A DNA stretch of 33,365 nucleotides from Myxococcales bacterium (GTDB taxonomy: Bacteria; Myxococcota_A; Polyangia; Polyangiales; Polyangiaceae): NCBI GenBank assembly GCA_020430845.1, contig JAGQJA010000143.1, forward strand, positions 22,958 to 56,322, read 5' to 3'. The translations under genes were made by a program, and so were the position numbers. The notes beneath the pieces were generated by a model that worked only from the letters and a program-made list of their open reading frames with translations, had not been told where the DNA came from and did not search any database. Shown in pieces: positions 8,245-15,113 of this stretch; within the stretch, counting starts at the first letter, position 1, and every line of letters begins with the position of its first letter.

Positions 8245-9024
8245 ATGCGCCCCGCGTACCTCGTCTCGATCTCGCTCGTCGTTGCGCTCGGTGGATGTGC
8301 GCCGAGCGCCCCGCCACCCCTTGCGGTCGCGGGTGTGGACGCGCGGGCGCCAGCGGGGGCGGACGCGCGGGCGGGGGCGGATGCGCGGGCGGGTGCGGGT
8401 GGGGATGCGGATACGCGAGCGCGAGCGCCAGCGGGGGCGGGGGCGGATGCGCGGGCGGATGCGGGTGTGGGTGCGCGGGCGGGTGCGGGTGGGGCTCCGT
8501 ACACCGGGACGCGGTCGCCGCCGCTCCGCAACGCCGAGCTCTTCTCGCCGATGCCGGGGGGCGCGATCGGCGGGTGGTGGGGCGACACGGGGCTCGACAT
8601 CGCCGGCGATCACCTCGAGGTCTTCGCCATCGCCGCCGGCACGCTCGACTACTCGGAGCGCGGGCACACCCACTGGACGCATGGACGCGACACGCCCTAC
8701 AGCGTGCGCCTCGCGCTCGACACGCCCATCCCTTGGGAAGGGCACCGTATTACACATGTATACTACACTCACCTCTCCCACCTCGAGACGACGCAGGCGG
8801 AGGGTGCGACCCCCCGAAAGCACGTCGAAGGCGGCGAGAAGCTCGGCGTCTCGGGGATCGGCAACGGTACGCCGCACCTGCACCTCGGCCTCTTGCTCGA
8901 CGGCGAGGTCGAGCAAGACTCGTGGACGTTCATCTTGCGCGAGAGCGACGTGCGCAAGGTGATGGGCGGCTACAAGAACGGCGTACGCCTGCCCGCGCTG
9001 CGCGGCCCGGGCGCGACGCGGTGA
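8245..9024 (+). CDS. M23/LytM-like peptidase-fold lipoprotein with altered zinc site
   Basis: A 259-residue predicted lipoprotein (lipobox ALGGC, Cys18). Residues 32-84 are a low-complexity Ala/Asp/Gly/Arg linker encoded by degenerate repeats. The C-terminal part has the LytM/M23 layout: DTGLDIAG (residues 114-121), YYTHLSHL with H175, and HLHLG with H211 and H213. In active M23 endopeptidases the first motif is HxxxD; here the His position is Asp114, with D118 kept. Either the metal is held by two Asp and one His, or the domain is a non-catalytic binder, as in EnvC/NlpD-like activators. The start is the ATG at 8245 inside ATGCAT. The codons at 8748-8775 are strikingly AT-rich. Confidence 0.75.
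   Translation: MRPAYLVSISLVVALGGCAPSAPPPLAVAGVDARAPAGADARAGADARAGAGGDADTRARAPAGAGADARADAGVGARAGAGGAPYTGTRSPPLRNAELFSPMPGGAIGGWWGDTGLDIAGDHLEVFAIAAGTLDYSERGHTHWTHGRDTPYSVRLALDTPIPWEGHRITHVYYTHLSHLETTQAEGATPRKHVEGGEKLGVSGIGNGTPHLHLGLLLDGEVEQDSWTFILRESDVRKVMGGYKNGVRLPALRGPGATR
8336..8492 (+). repeat. Degenerate GC-rich minisatellite inside the M23-like gene
   Basis: Short units such as GCGGGGGCGGATGCGCGG recur imperfectly and encode ADARAGA-type repeats in the linker of the M23-like lipoprotein. Units differ in length by multiples of three, keeping the frame open. Confidence 0.7.
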
Positions 9025-9055
9025 CCCTCGGCGCGGCGCCGCGGCGCTGCACGTT

Positions 9056-9859
9056 TCAAAGGCACCGGTGGTAGCCGCTCAGGAGCGGCGTCGCGGCGGG
9101 TTGGCACGTGCGTCCGCCGAGGCACTCTCCGACGTTCGCCGGGTTGCACAGCTGCCCGAACGGCGGTTGCCCTCCGTAGCCGTTGGGACAGCTGTCCGCG
9201 CTCAGGCTGCAAGTGAAGGCGATGCGGCTGTCGCTCATCCTCCTGCCGCAGCACGGTCGGCGCCCCGGGCAGTCGTCTGCGGAGTCGCAGTAGATGCGGT
9301 ACGCCTGGCAACCGGGTCCTTCCATGATCGCGCCGTTCCGGCAGATCGGCGCCTCGTTGTAGGTGAGGCAGCAGAACGGCAGCCTGCCGTCGCCGCACTG
9401 CACGTCGCCGGCCGCCGTGCGGCACGTGGGCGTCCCGTCTTGGTACGGCCCGCCATCGTCGGGGACGCCAGCGTCAACCATGCCCGCGTCGTCCCCGCCT
9501 CCGCCGCCCGCGTCGACATCTCCGCCGCCCGCGTCGTCCCCGCCTCCGCCGCCCGCGTCGAGATCGCCGCCCGCGTCGACATCTCCGCCGCCCGCGTCGA
9601 CATCTCCGCCGCCCGCGTTCGCATCGCCGGGCTCGACCGGCCCGATCAGCCCGCCATCGCAGAGTGGAGGACCGCCATCGTCGTGCGGCGCGCCCGGGTC
9701 GACGGGGGCGACGGGGCCCGGCAGCGGGTCCGTCCCTGGAGCCGGGCCCGCCTCGGGCGGCTCCGTCACGTCCATCTTTCCCAGCCCGGAGCACGCGGTG
9801 GCGGCGAGGATCAACGCGAGGACGGAGGGCAGAAGCGCACGCGAGCTCATGCGGCGCAC
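9056..9859 (-). CDS. Cysteine-rich predicted lipoprotein with Gly/Asp repeat linker
   Basis: A 267-residue secreted protein. The signal peptide ends in LAATAC (Cys23 from the first Met; Met4 at 9850 is an alternative start). Residues about 75-135 are a GGGDVDAGG-type repeat region. The C-terminal 130 residues contain about 16 Cys, including a CC pair in LPFCCLT and another in RRPCCGR, which suggests a small disulfide-rich domain like those common in myxobacterial surface lipoproteins. No enzyme motif is seen and the family is not recognised. It is convergent with the M23-like gene. Confidence 0.7.
   Translation of the reverse strand: MRRMSSRALLPSVLALILAATACSGLGKMDVTEPPEAGPAPGTDPLPGPVAPVDPGAPHDDGGPPLCDGGLIGPVEPGDANAGGGDVDAGGGDVDAGGDLDAGGGGGDDAGGGDVDAGGGGGDDAGMVDAGVPDDGGPYQDGTPTCRTAAGDVQCGDGRLPFCCLTYNEAPICRNGAIMEGPGCQAYRIYCDSADDCPGRRPCCGRRMSDSRIAFTCSLSADSCPNGYGGQPPFGQLCNPANVGECLGGRTCQPAATPLLSGYHRCL
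9483..9628 (-). repeat. Tandem repeats encoding the GGGDVDAGG linker
   Basis: A unit close to CCCGCGTCGACATCTCCGCCG (21 bp, + strand) recurs about seven times with substitutions (GACATC, GTCCCC, GAGATC). It lies in frame in the cysteine-rich lipoprotein and probably varies in copy number. Confidence 0.75.
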
Positions 9860-9983
9860 ATCGCAACGTCCGTGCCGTCGTCGAGATCGCCGTCGCCTAC
9901 GGCGCGAGCCAGCGAATTACGCACGATCACACGGCGTCGCACCGGCGGGGGGCCGAGTGGCGCGTGATGCGCGTGATGCACTG

Positions 9984-10694
9984 TCACGCCGCGCGGAGAT
10001 ACACCGGCGCGCCGGGGCCGCCGTACGGTCCGTGACTCCACGGGGGAGGCGCGGCGTGGTGCGCGTGGCCCCATCCCATCGACGCGAATCGCGTCCACGC
10101 TGCGTCTTGTCGGCGGCCGAGCGCGGTCACGAAGCTCGCGAGCGCGGTCGCCGCGAGCAAGCCGAAGGCGGTCGCGACGAAGCCGACGGTGGTGCCCGCG
10201 CTCGGCTCACGCCACTGGATCTGCGCCGTGATGTTGTTCAGGAAGCCGGAGAGCAGCCACGCCCCCCACCACAGCCCGAGCACCTTGGGGACGCGACCGC
10301 CACGCCATGCCGCCCCACCGCCGATCGTCTGCGGATCGCTCGCGGCGAAGATCTCCTTGAGCGCGATGTAGGGGCGCACGAGGTTCGCGAACGGGATGAA
10401 CCACACGCCCACGGCCCACCCCGGGGTCATCTGCAGGCCCTCTTGACCCAGCGCACGCACGTTGCTCGCGACCCGATGCACCCACGCGAGCACGGTCGCG
10501 GCCGCGAGCAGGAGCGTGAAGAGCTGGGCGAGGCTGGCCGCGAGGAGCAAGAGCGCGCCGCCCAGATCATCGTCGGCGGGCTGGCCCACGGCGAGGGTGA
10601 CGGCGTCGAGGAAGAACGCGGCGCACACCTGGAGGAAGACGAAGATCGTGGCGGCGGCGCCGAGGGCGCGGGGCGAGCGAAAGTAGTAGGTCAC
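9984..10694 (-). CDS. DUF4328 domain membrane protein
   Basis: A protein of about 236 residues with four or five hydrophobic segments. The block TPGWAVGVWFIPFANLVRPYIALKEI is cited here in parts: PGWAVGVWFIPFANL and RPYIALKEI are the hallmark of DUF4328. The C-terminus is His/Pro/Gly rich (GWGHAHHAAPPPWSHGPYGG). The GTG at 10694 is chosen because the hydrophobic protein starts there; the frame continues to a GTG at 10829, but the 45 extra residues are polar and look non-coding. No biochemical role is known for the family. Confidence 0.75.
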   Translation of the reverse strand: MTYYFRSPRALGAAATIFVFLQVCAAFFLDAVTLAVGQPADDDLGGALLLLAASLAQLFTLLLAAATVLAWVHRVASNVRALGQEGLQMTPGWAVGVWFIPFANLVRPYIALKEIFAASDPQTIGGGAAWRGGRVPKVLGLWWGAWLLSGFLNNITAQIQWREPSAGTTVGFVATAFGLLAATALASFVTALGRRQDAAWTRFASMGWGHAHHAAPPPWSHGPYGGPGAPVYLRAA

Positions 10695-10790
10695 GTGGAC
10701 CAGAGCCTCGCCGCGCGGACGCGTCGCGATCTTTTTCGCCGCCGTCGTCTGAGAGCTGTCCCCTGAGAAGAGGAGGAGCACGCGCCACGG

Positions 10791-10805
10791 GGAGACGTTG
10801 TCTCC
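10791..10805. promoter_or_regulatory. Inverted repeat in the divergent intergenic region
   Basis: GGAGAC-GTT-GTCTCC is a perfect 6-bp dyad between the DUF4328 gene (minus) and the c-haem protein gene (plus). It could be an operator for one or both; nothing else in the 236-bp gap (10695-10930) stood out. Confidence 0.3.
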
Positions 10806-10930
10806 GCGGATGGACCACGGGTGATCCACCGGAACTCCGAGGGATCACGAGACCTTGCGGCGAAAGGGGCTAGTGTGAGGCGAGGGCGCACTTTGTAAGG
10901 AACGGTACGCGGTTTGCACTGTGGGCCGCC

Positions 10931-11917
10931 ATGCTCGCTCGCCGCTTCTCGGAGCGGATCGGTCGCGCGCGCCCGCTCTCGGTGGCCGCCGTCTTGATCC
11001 CTGCCCTCGCGCTCGCCGCCGGCCTCGCCGCCGGACGAGGCGCCCACGCCGACGACGCCCCCGCCGACCGCGCCGAGCGAAGCGAGCGCTGCGCCGTGCG
11101 CCTCTCGATCGCGTTGACGGGCAAGAGCCCCGACGCGGCGCTCATGGGCTCGGCCGACCCGCAGTCGCGCGTCGACGCGATGCTCGCCTCGCCCGAGTTC
11201 GCCGAGCGGATGGCGCGCTTCGTCAACGCACAGCTCAACGGCGGACCGCAGGCCGACGCGACCGACGATCCCGTCTACTACCTGGCGAAGCACGTCGTGT
11301 CCCGCGGTGAGCCGTGGGCGGCGCTCTTCACGGGCCCCTACTCGGTGACCCCGACGGCCGACGCCATGCAGGTGACCGACGATCCGGCGGGCCTCGGCTA
11401 CTTCCGCACGCCCTCGTGGATGAAGCGCTACGCGGGCAACGAGGACCAGGGCTACATGCTCGTCGGCGCGTTCCGCATCATCGCGAACACGACGGGCCTC
11501 GAGCTGATGGCGTCGGTGGGCAACCCTGGTGACGACCGCTCGGCCGAGGGCCGCAAAGGCCCCGAGTGCAAGGGCTGCCACTACGACCGCTGGTACGCGC
11601 TCGACACGTTCGCCAAGCTCCTGCCGCGAAAGCGCGGACAGGGCGACGCGATCACCTTCTCGCCTCCGACCGAGGGCCCGCAGCAGCTGCTCGGAAAGAC
11701 GATCAAGGACGACAAGGAGCTCGTCTCGACGCTCGTCGCGTCCGACGCCTTCAAGTTCCACCAGTGCCGCATGGTGTTCCAGTTCCTCTACGGACGCGCC
11801 GAGAACCAGTGCGAGGCCACGGTGTTCGACGCGTGCGTCGACGCGCTCTCGAGCGCCGGCACCATCCAGTCGGCCGTCGCGGCGGTCGCCAAAGATCCCA
11901 CCTTCTGCGCGAACTAG
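10931..11917 (+). CDS. Exported c-haem protein with DUF1549-like N-terminus and DUF1585-like C-terminus
   Basis: A 328-residue protein with a long signal sequence (hydrophobic 17-38, likely cleaved near AHA-DD). Residues 55-105 (RLSIALTGKSP and LASPEFAERMARFVNAQL) resemble the start of the DUF1549/DUF1592 proteins of planctomycetes and myxobacteria. The C-terminal 75 residues (FHQCRMVFQFLYGRAEN and IQSAVAAVAKDPTFC) resemble DUF1585. Between them is a single CKGCH haem c site (CDS residues about 214-218). It is the first of three same-strand genes; the next start is 9 bp away. The three probably work together in the periplasm. Redox role is inferred from the haem site only. Confidence 0.72.
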   Translation: MLARRFSERIGRARPLSVAAVLIPALALAAGLAAGRGAHADDAPADRAERSERCAVRLSIALTGKSPDAALMGSADPQSRVDAMLASPEFAERMARFVNAQLNGGPQADATDDPVYYLAKHVVSRGEPWAALFTGPYSVTPTADAMQVTDDPAGLGYFRTPSWMKRYAGNEDQGYMLVGAFRIIANTTGLELMASVGNPGDDRSAEGRKGPECKGCHYDRWYALDTFAKLLPRKRGQGDAITFSPPTEGPQQLLGKTIKDDKELVSTLVASDAFKFHQCRMVFQFLYGRAENQCEATVFDACVDALSSAGTIQSAVAAVAKDPTFCAN

Positions 11918-11925
11918 GAGATGCC

Positions 11926-12567
11926 ATGAAGACCTACGCGCTCCTCTTCGTCTCCCTCGGCCTCGTCGCTTGCGACGACGATCCCAACGCGCTCCTCGGC
12001 AGCCGCGGCCCCAACGCCGCGGGCGGCGTCGACGGGACCACGGGCCCCGCCGCCCTCGAATGCACCGCCGAGGCCAAGGGCCGGAGCTACGCGCTCTTCG
12101 ACGGCTCCAAGCTCGAGGCGTCGCGCGCGAACGAGAACTTCGGCGTCAACCGCGCCCGGCTCAAGCCGTACGACGTGCTCGCTGGCGAGTTCCAGCGGGT
12201 GCTCGGCGTGACGCCCCCGAGCCTCGCCGGCGCGGCCTCGTCGTTCGACGCGCCGCCGCCACGCTGGTTCGCGGAGACCAAGTACGGCGGCGTCGCGGTG
12301 CACGCGATGTTCGACATCTCGTTCGAGGCGTGCGGCGCGTGGACCAAGACGCGGCCCGAGATGGCGACCGCGCCGACGGCCGAGACGGCCCGCGCGCAGT
12401 GCTCGGAGCTCATGCGCAAGGCGTGGAGCCGCACGCCCGCGCCCGAAGAGGTCGACGCGTGCGTCGATCTCGCCACCACCAAGGTCTCGTCCGAGCCCGA
12501 CGCGCGGCGACGCTGGTCGTACGTGTGCGCGTCGGTCCTCTCCTCCAGCCAGTTCTTGACGTTCTGA
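11926..12567 (+). CDS. Predicted lipoprotein of the DUF1501 unit
   Basis: A 213-residue protein with a short lipoprotein signal ending in LGLVAC (Cys16) followed by an Asp-rich stretch. The C-terminal part (AWSRTPAPEEVDACVDLA, then WSYVCASVLSSSQFLTF) resembles the helical region of DUF1592/DUF1800-type proteins that ends in SSxFLTF or SPxFLY. Four Cys could pair as disulfides. The ATG at 11926 follows AGGAG at 11916-11920, a good ribosome site. It ends 8 bp before the DUF1501 gene. Function is unknown; placement says it belongs to the same complex or pathway. Confidence 0.7.
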   Translation: MKTYALLFVSLGLVACDDDPNALLGSRGPNAAGGVDGTTGPAALECTAEAKGRSYALFDGSKLEASRANENFGVNRARLKPYDVLAGEFQRVLGVTPPSLAGAASSFDAPPPRWFAETKYGGVAVHAMFDISFEACGAWTKTRPEMATAPTAETARAQCSELMRKAWSRTPAPEEVDACVDLATTKVSSEPDARRRWSYVCASVLSSSQFLTF

Positions 12568-12575
12568 GGTCCGCG

Positions 12576-13826
12576 ATGAAGCTCTCCCGACGACAACTCC
12601 TCAAGGCGGCGATGGCGACCGGCGGGGCCGCGGCCGGCGCGCGCGCCCTCGGGCCTCTCGGACAGGCGCTCGCGGCGCCCGAGCCCGCGCACTTCGTGCA
12701 CATCTTCTTCAACGGCGGGCTCAACGCGCTCTTCGCGGGCAACGCCGACAAGTTCCTCACGTCGGGCACGTTCGGCGTCTCGAACGCCAACATCAAGCAG
12801 GTGGGCAGCGGCGTCTTCACCGACGCGACCACGTTCGGCACGTTTCCGCAGCTCGCGCTCGACCACTGGGCCGCCATCGGCGTGCGCCACGGCAACGCGC
12901 TGCACACCACGCCGCAGAACCTCAACTCGGGCGGCGAGCGCGCCATGATCATGGACGGCGCCGACTGCTTCTTGAACCAGCTCGCCTTTCACATGGGCGG
13001 CGACAGCGCGTTCAAGGCCGTGTACTTCGGCGACCGCGCGCCCGCGTACCGCGAGCAGAAGGCCTTCAACGGCGTGCCGCTCCAGCGTGTGTCGGACCTC
13101 TCCGACGCCATCAAGGCGCTCGGCGCGCAGGCCCCCGACGCCGACGCCCCGTCGCGAGAGCATTCGGCCGCGGCGCTCGAGGCCGCGCAGGCCATGTCGG
13201 CCCGGCAGATCCGGACCAACCCGGGCGCGCTGGCGGCGTTCGGCGACGCGATCACGTCCGCCGTCGGCGCGCTCCGCAAGCCGCTCCCGCCGCCCGTCAC
13301 GTTCGCCGAGATCGACGCGGCGTACGGGCTGGGCCAGAAGACCGCGGTCGACTCGTTCGCGTCGATGCTCGCGGGCGCCGAGATCATGATCCGCGCCGCC
13401 GGCACCAACGTCGTCAACATCACCGACTTCGGCCTCGCGTCGTGGGACTTCCACCAGACGAGCGGCGGCGCGTCGTCGAACGGCACCTTCTCGCGGCAGA
13501 AGTTCCTGGGCACCGGCGGCTTCCGCGGAAACCGCATCGCGCCCATCAAGACGTTCCTCGAGCGCATGCTCGCCCTGCAAGACCGCAACGTGGTCGTGTG
13601 CGTGTCGGGCGAGCTCGTCCGACTGCCGAGCGGCGATCACGGCAACGGCACGGTGGCCGCGCTGTTCGGCAAGTACGTCAAGCAAGGCGTGAGCTTCCCG
13701 GTGAGCACGGGCGCGGCCTTCTCGGCGTCGACGCCGGGGCCCAAGGCGTTCTGGGCTGCGGTCGCGGCGGCGTGCAAGGTGCCCGGCCAGCCGTTCGGCG
13801 CGAACCCGCACCCGCTCATCGTGTAG
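12576..13826 (+). CDS. DUF1501 family protein with Tat signal
   Basis: A 416-residue protein with the twin-arginine motif SRRQLLKAA at residues 4-12 and an Ala-rich signal, so it is exported folded. DUF1501 proteins belong to the alkaline phosphatase/sulfatase-like superfamily; HFVHIFFNGGLNALFAGN, the WDFHQTSGG block and VCVSGELVRLPSGDHGNG are in the expected order. In the family these surround metal-binding Asp/His residues, but activity has not been assigned. It is the last gene of the three-gene unit beginning at 10931. The mature protein has three Cys. Confidence 0.85.
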   Translation: MKLSRRQLLKAAMATGGAAAGARALGPLGQALAAPEPAHFVHIFFNGGLNALFAGNADKFLTSGTFGVSNANIKQVGSGVFTDATTFGTFPQLALDHWAAIGVRHGNALHTTPQNLNSGGERAMIMDGADCFLNQLAFHMGGDSAFKAVYFGDRAPAYREQKAFNGVPLQRVSDLSDAIKALGAQAPDADAPSREHSAAALEAAQAMSARQIRTNPGALAAFGDAITSAVGALRKPLPPPVTFAEIDAAYGLGQKTAVDSFASMLAGAEIMIRAAGTNVVNITDFGLASWDFHQTSGGASSNGTFSRQKFLGTGGFRGNRIAPIKTFLERMLALQDRNVVVCVSGELVRLPSGDHGNGTVAALFGKYVKQGVSFPVSTGAAFSASTPGPKAFWAAVAAACKVPGQPFGANPHPLIV

Positions 13827-13909
13827 CGCGCGGCGCCAGAGAGGACGCCGACGACGCGGCCCGGGCGCGGTGTCCGGGATCGTGTCCTGGTGGCACGAGG
13901 TGGGCGCGC

Positions 13910-13915
13910 CATACT
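13910..13915 (+). promoter_or_regulatory. -10-like box CATACT six bases before the exonuclease ATG
   Basis: CATACT followed by six bases and ATG matches the spacing expected if transcription begins at the start codon (leaderless). The same geometry occurs before several other genes in the window. Confidence 0.4.
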
Positions 13916-13921
13916 GGGGCC

Positions 13922-14443
13922 ATGAGCTACATCATGGTCGACATCGAGTCCGACGGGCCGATCCCCGGTGACTACTCGATGGTCTGTTTCGGCGCGGTCG
14001 TCGTCGAGCCGGGCCTCGAGCGCACCTTCTACGGACGCACGCGGCCCATCTCCGAGAAGTGGATCCCGAGCGCCCTCGAGGTGAGCGGCTTCACGCGTGA
14101 GCAGCACATCGGCTTCGACGATCCGCGAGACGTGATGGCCGAGTTTGCGGCCTGGCTGTCGGGGCTCGGCACCAAGAGGCTGATGTTCATCTCGGACAAC
14201 AACGGCTTCGACTGGCAGTTCGTCAACTGGTACTTCCACCACTTCCTCGAGAAGAACCCGTTCGGCTTCAGCTCGCAGAACCTGGGCTCGCTCTACAAGG
14301 GCGTCGTCAAGGACACGTTCGCCACCTTCAAGCACCTGCGGAAGACCAAGCACACGCACCATCCGGTCGACGACGCGCGCGGCAACGCCGAGGCGCTGCT
14401 GCACATGAAGGAGCACATGGGTCTCAAGATCTCGTGGACGTGA
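13922..14443 (+). CDS. DEDDh-type 3'-5' exonuclease/exoribonuclease
   Basis: A 173-residue cytoplasmic protein of the RNase H fold exonuclease superfamily. The four acids and the histidine are present: D7 and E9 in VDIES, D97 in SDNNGFDW, and H146 with D151 in HHPVDD. It is close in size and pattern to the Rv2179c-like 3'-5' exoribonucleases. No ribosome site precedes the ATG; a CATACT box lies 6 bp upstream, suggesting a leaderless mRNA. Substrate (RNA or DNA) cannot be decided from sequence. It is convergent with the GtrA gene. Confidence 0.82.
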   Translation: MSYIMVDIESDGPIPGDYSMVCFGAVVVEPGLERTFYGRTRPISEKWIPSALEVSGFTREQHIGFDDPRDVMAEFAAWLSGLGTKRLMFISDNNGFDWQFVNWYFHHFLEKNPFGFSSQNLGSLYKGVVKDTFATFKHLRKTKHTHHPVDDARGNAEALLHMKEHMGLKISWT

Positions 14444-14464
14444 CGCGGCGGCCGGACGCGTCAC
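14440..14464. terminator. 8-bp hairpin at the end of the exonuclease gene
   Basis: GTGACGCG (14440-14447), a 9-nt loop, then CGCGTCAC (14457-14464) form a perfect 8-bp stem that begins inside the stop codon. No T-run follows. It lies between convergent genes, so a terminator is inferred. Confidence 0.5.
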
Positions 14465-14489
14465 GCCTCGACCTCGCGCGCGGTCGGCC

Positions 14490-14912
14490 TCAGCCGCCGG
14501 CGTCGTCGGGCGGGAGCTTGAAGATCACGAGCTTGCGCATGGGGTACGCGAAGAGGACGAACACCGCGAACGTCCCGACGAAGCTCGCGAGCTCGGGCGG
14601 CAGCCACGTGATGCGCGGCTGCACCACCCGATAGACACCCCAGTTGAGCAGGAGCGTCGCCACCTCGAAGACGGCGAACAGCCTGGCCTGGCGCGAGAGG
14701 CTTCCGCGCTGCGCACGGAAGGTGAACCGGCGGTTGCCGAAGAACTGCACCGACGCGCCGGCGACGAGCGCGGGGAGGCGCGCCGACGTGGGGGCGAGCT
14801 CGAGCACCCGGATACACGCCGTGAGTACCGAGAAGTCGACCAGCGTCGCGCCGCTGCCGACGATGCACGCCCGCGCGAACCGCCACGCACGTTCGAGGAG
14901 CGGCTCGCCCAT
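14490..14912 (-). CDS. GtrA family membrane protein
   Basis: A 140-residue protein with four predicted membrane helices and the GtrA signatures CIVGSGATLVDFSVL near the N-terminus and FFGNRRFTF in the middle. GtrA-like proteins are flippase-like helpers that move lipid-linked sugars; no glycosyltransferase gene is adjacent here, so the sugar is unknown. TATGCT lies exactly 6 bp before the ATG, with no ribosome site, again suggesting a leaderless transcript. Confidence 0.85.
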   Translation of the reverse strand: MGEPLLERAWRFARACIVGSGATLVDFSVLTACIRVLELAPTSARLPALVAGASVQFFGNRRFTFRAQRGSLSRQARLFAVFEVATLLLNWGVYRVVQPRITWLPPELASFVGTFAVFVLFAYPMRKLVIFKLPPDDAGG

Positions 14913-14918
14913 GTCACG

Positions 14919-14924
14919 AGCATA
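14919..14924 (-). promoter_or_regulatory. -10-like box TATGCT six bases before the gtrA-like ATG
   Basis: TATGCT (14924 to 14919 on the minus strand) followed by CGTGAC and ATG. The spacing places the expected transcription start at the A of the ATG. Confidence 0.45.
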
Positions 14925-15066
14925 TCGCGGCGTCGCCGGGACGCCCCTGACACGTATGTCATGGCCACGTCACCCGGCACGCGTGGCACAGCCCGGCGCG
15001 ACTCCGATGCCGCACCCGTCGGCCTCGAGCGCGCGATCGCGCGGCAAATCAGGCCTGCGCCGGCGT

Positions 15067-15082
15067 TGGCGCGACGCTTGCG
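15067..15082 (+). promoter_or_regulatory. Sigma-54 (RpoN) promoter of the beta-propeller gene
   Basis: TGGCGCGACGCTTGCG fits the RpoN consensus TGGCACGNNNNTTGCW with one substitution at position 5 and one at the last base. The GG (15068-15069) and GC (15080-15081) are separated by the required 10 bp. The predicted start is near 15093, about 20 nt before the ATG, leaving room for the ribosome site AAAGGGAG. Confidence 0.55.
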
Positions 15083-15113
15083 ATGTGTCGTTCTCGAAAG
15101 GGAGACCTCACAG

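Noticed and set aside
8178-8246. ATG at 8246 as start of the minus-strand lipoprotein
   Set aside because: It would give a long Arg/Ala N-terminus before the hydrophobic signal and overlap the ATG of the divergent gene; GTG 8177 gives a normal signal peptide.
9483-9628. Repeats considered as a CRISPR array
   Set aside because: Units are contiguous and in frame, without unique spacers of constant length.
10695-10829. GTG at 10829 as start of the DUF4328 protein
   Set aside because: The extra 45 residues are polar with no family match; the first membrane segment follows the GTG at 10694.
10903-10918. Sigma-54-like element CGGTACGCGGTTTGCA
   Set aside because: Spacing is right, but it has two changes in the -24 box and would start transcription about 2 nt before the ATG at 10931, leaving no leader.
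13861-13921. TGGCACGAGG before the exonuclease gene as a sigma-54 promoter
   Set aside because: The -12 TTGC element is missing at the required distance.
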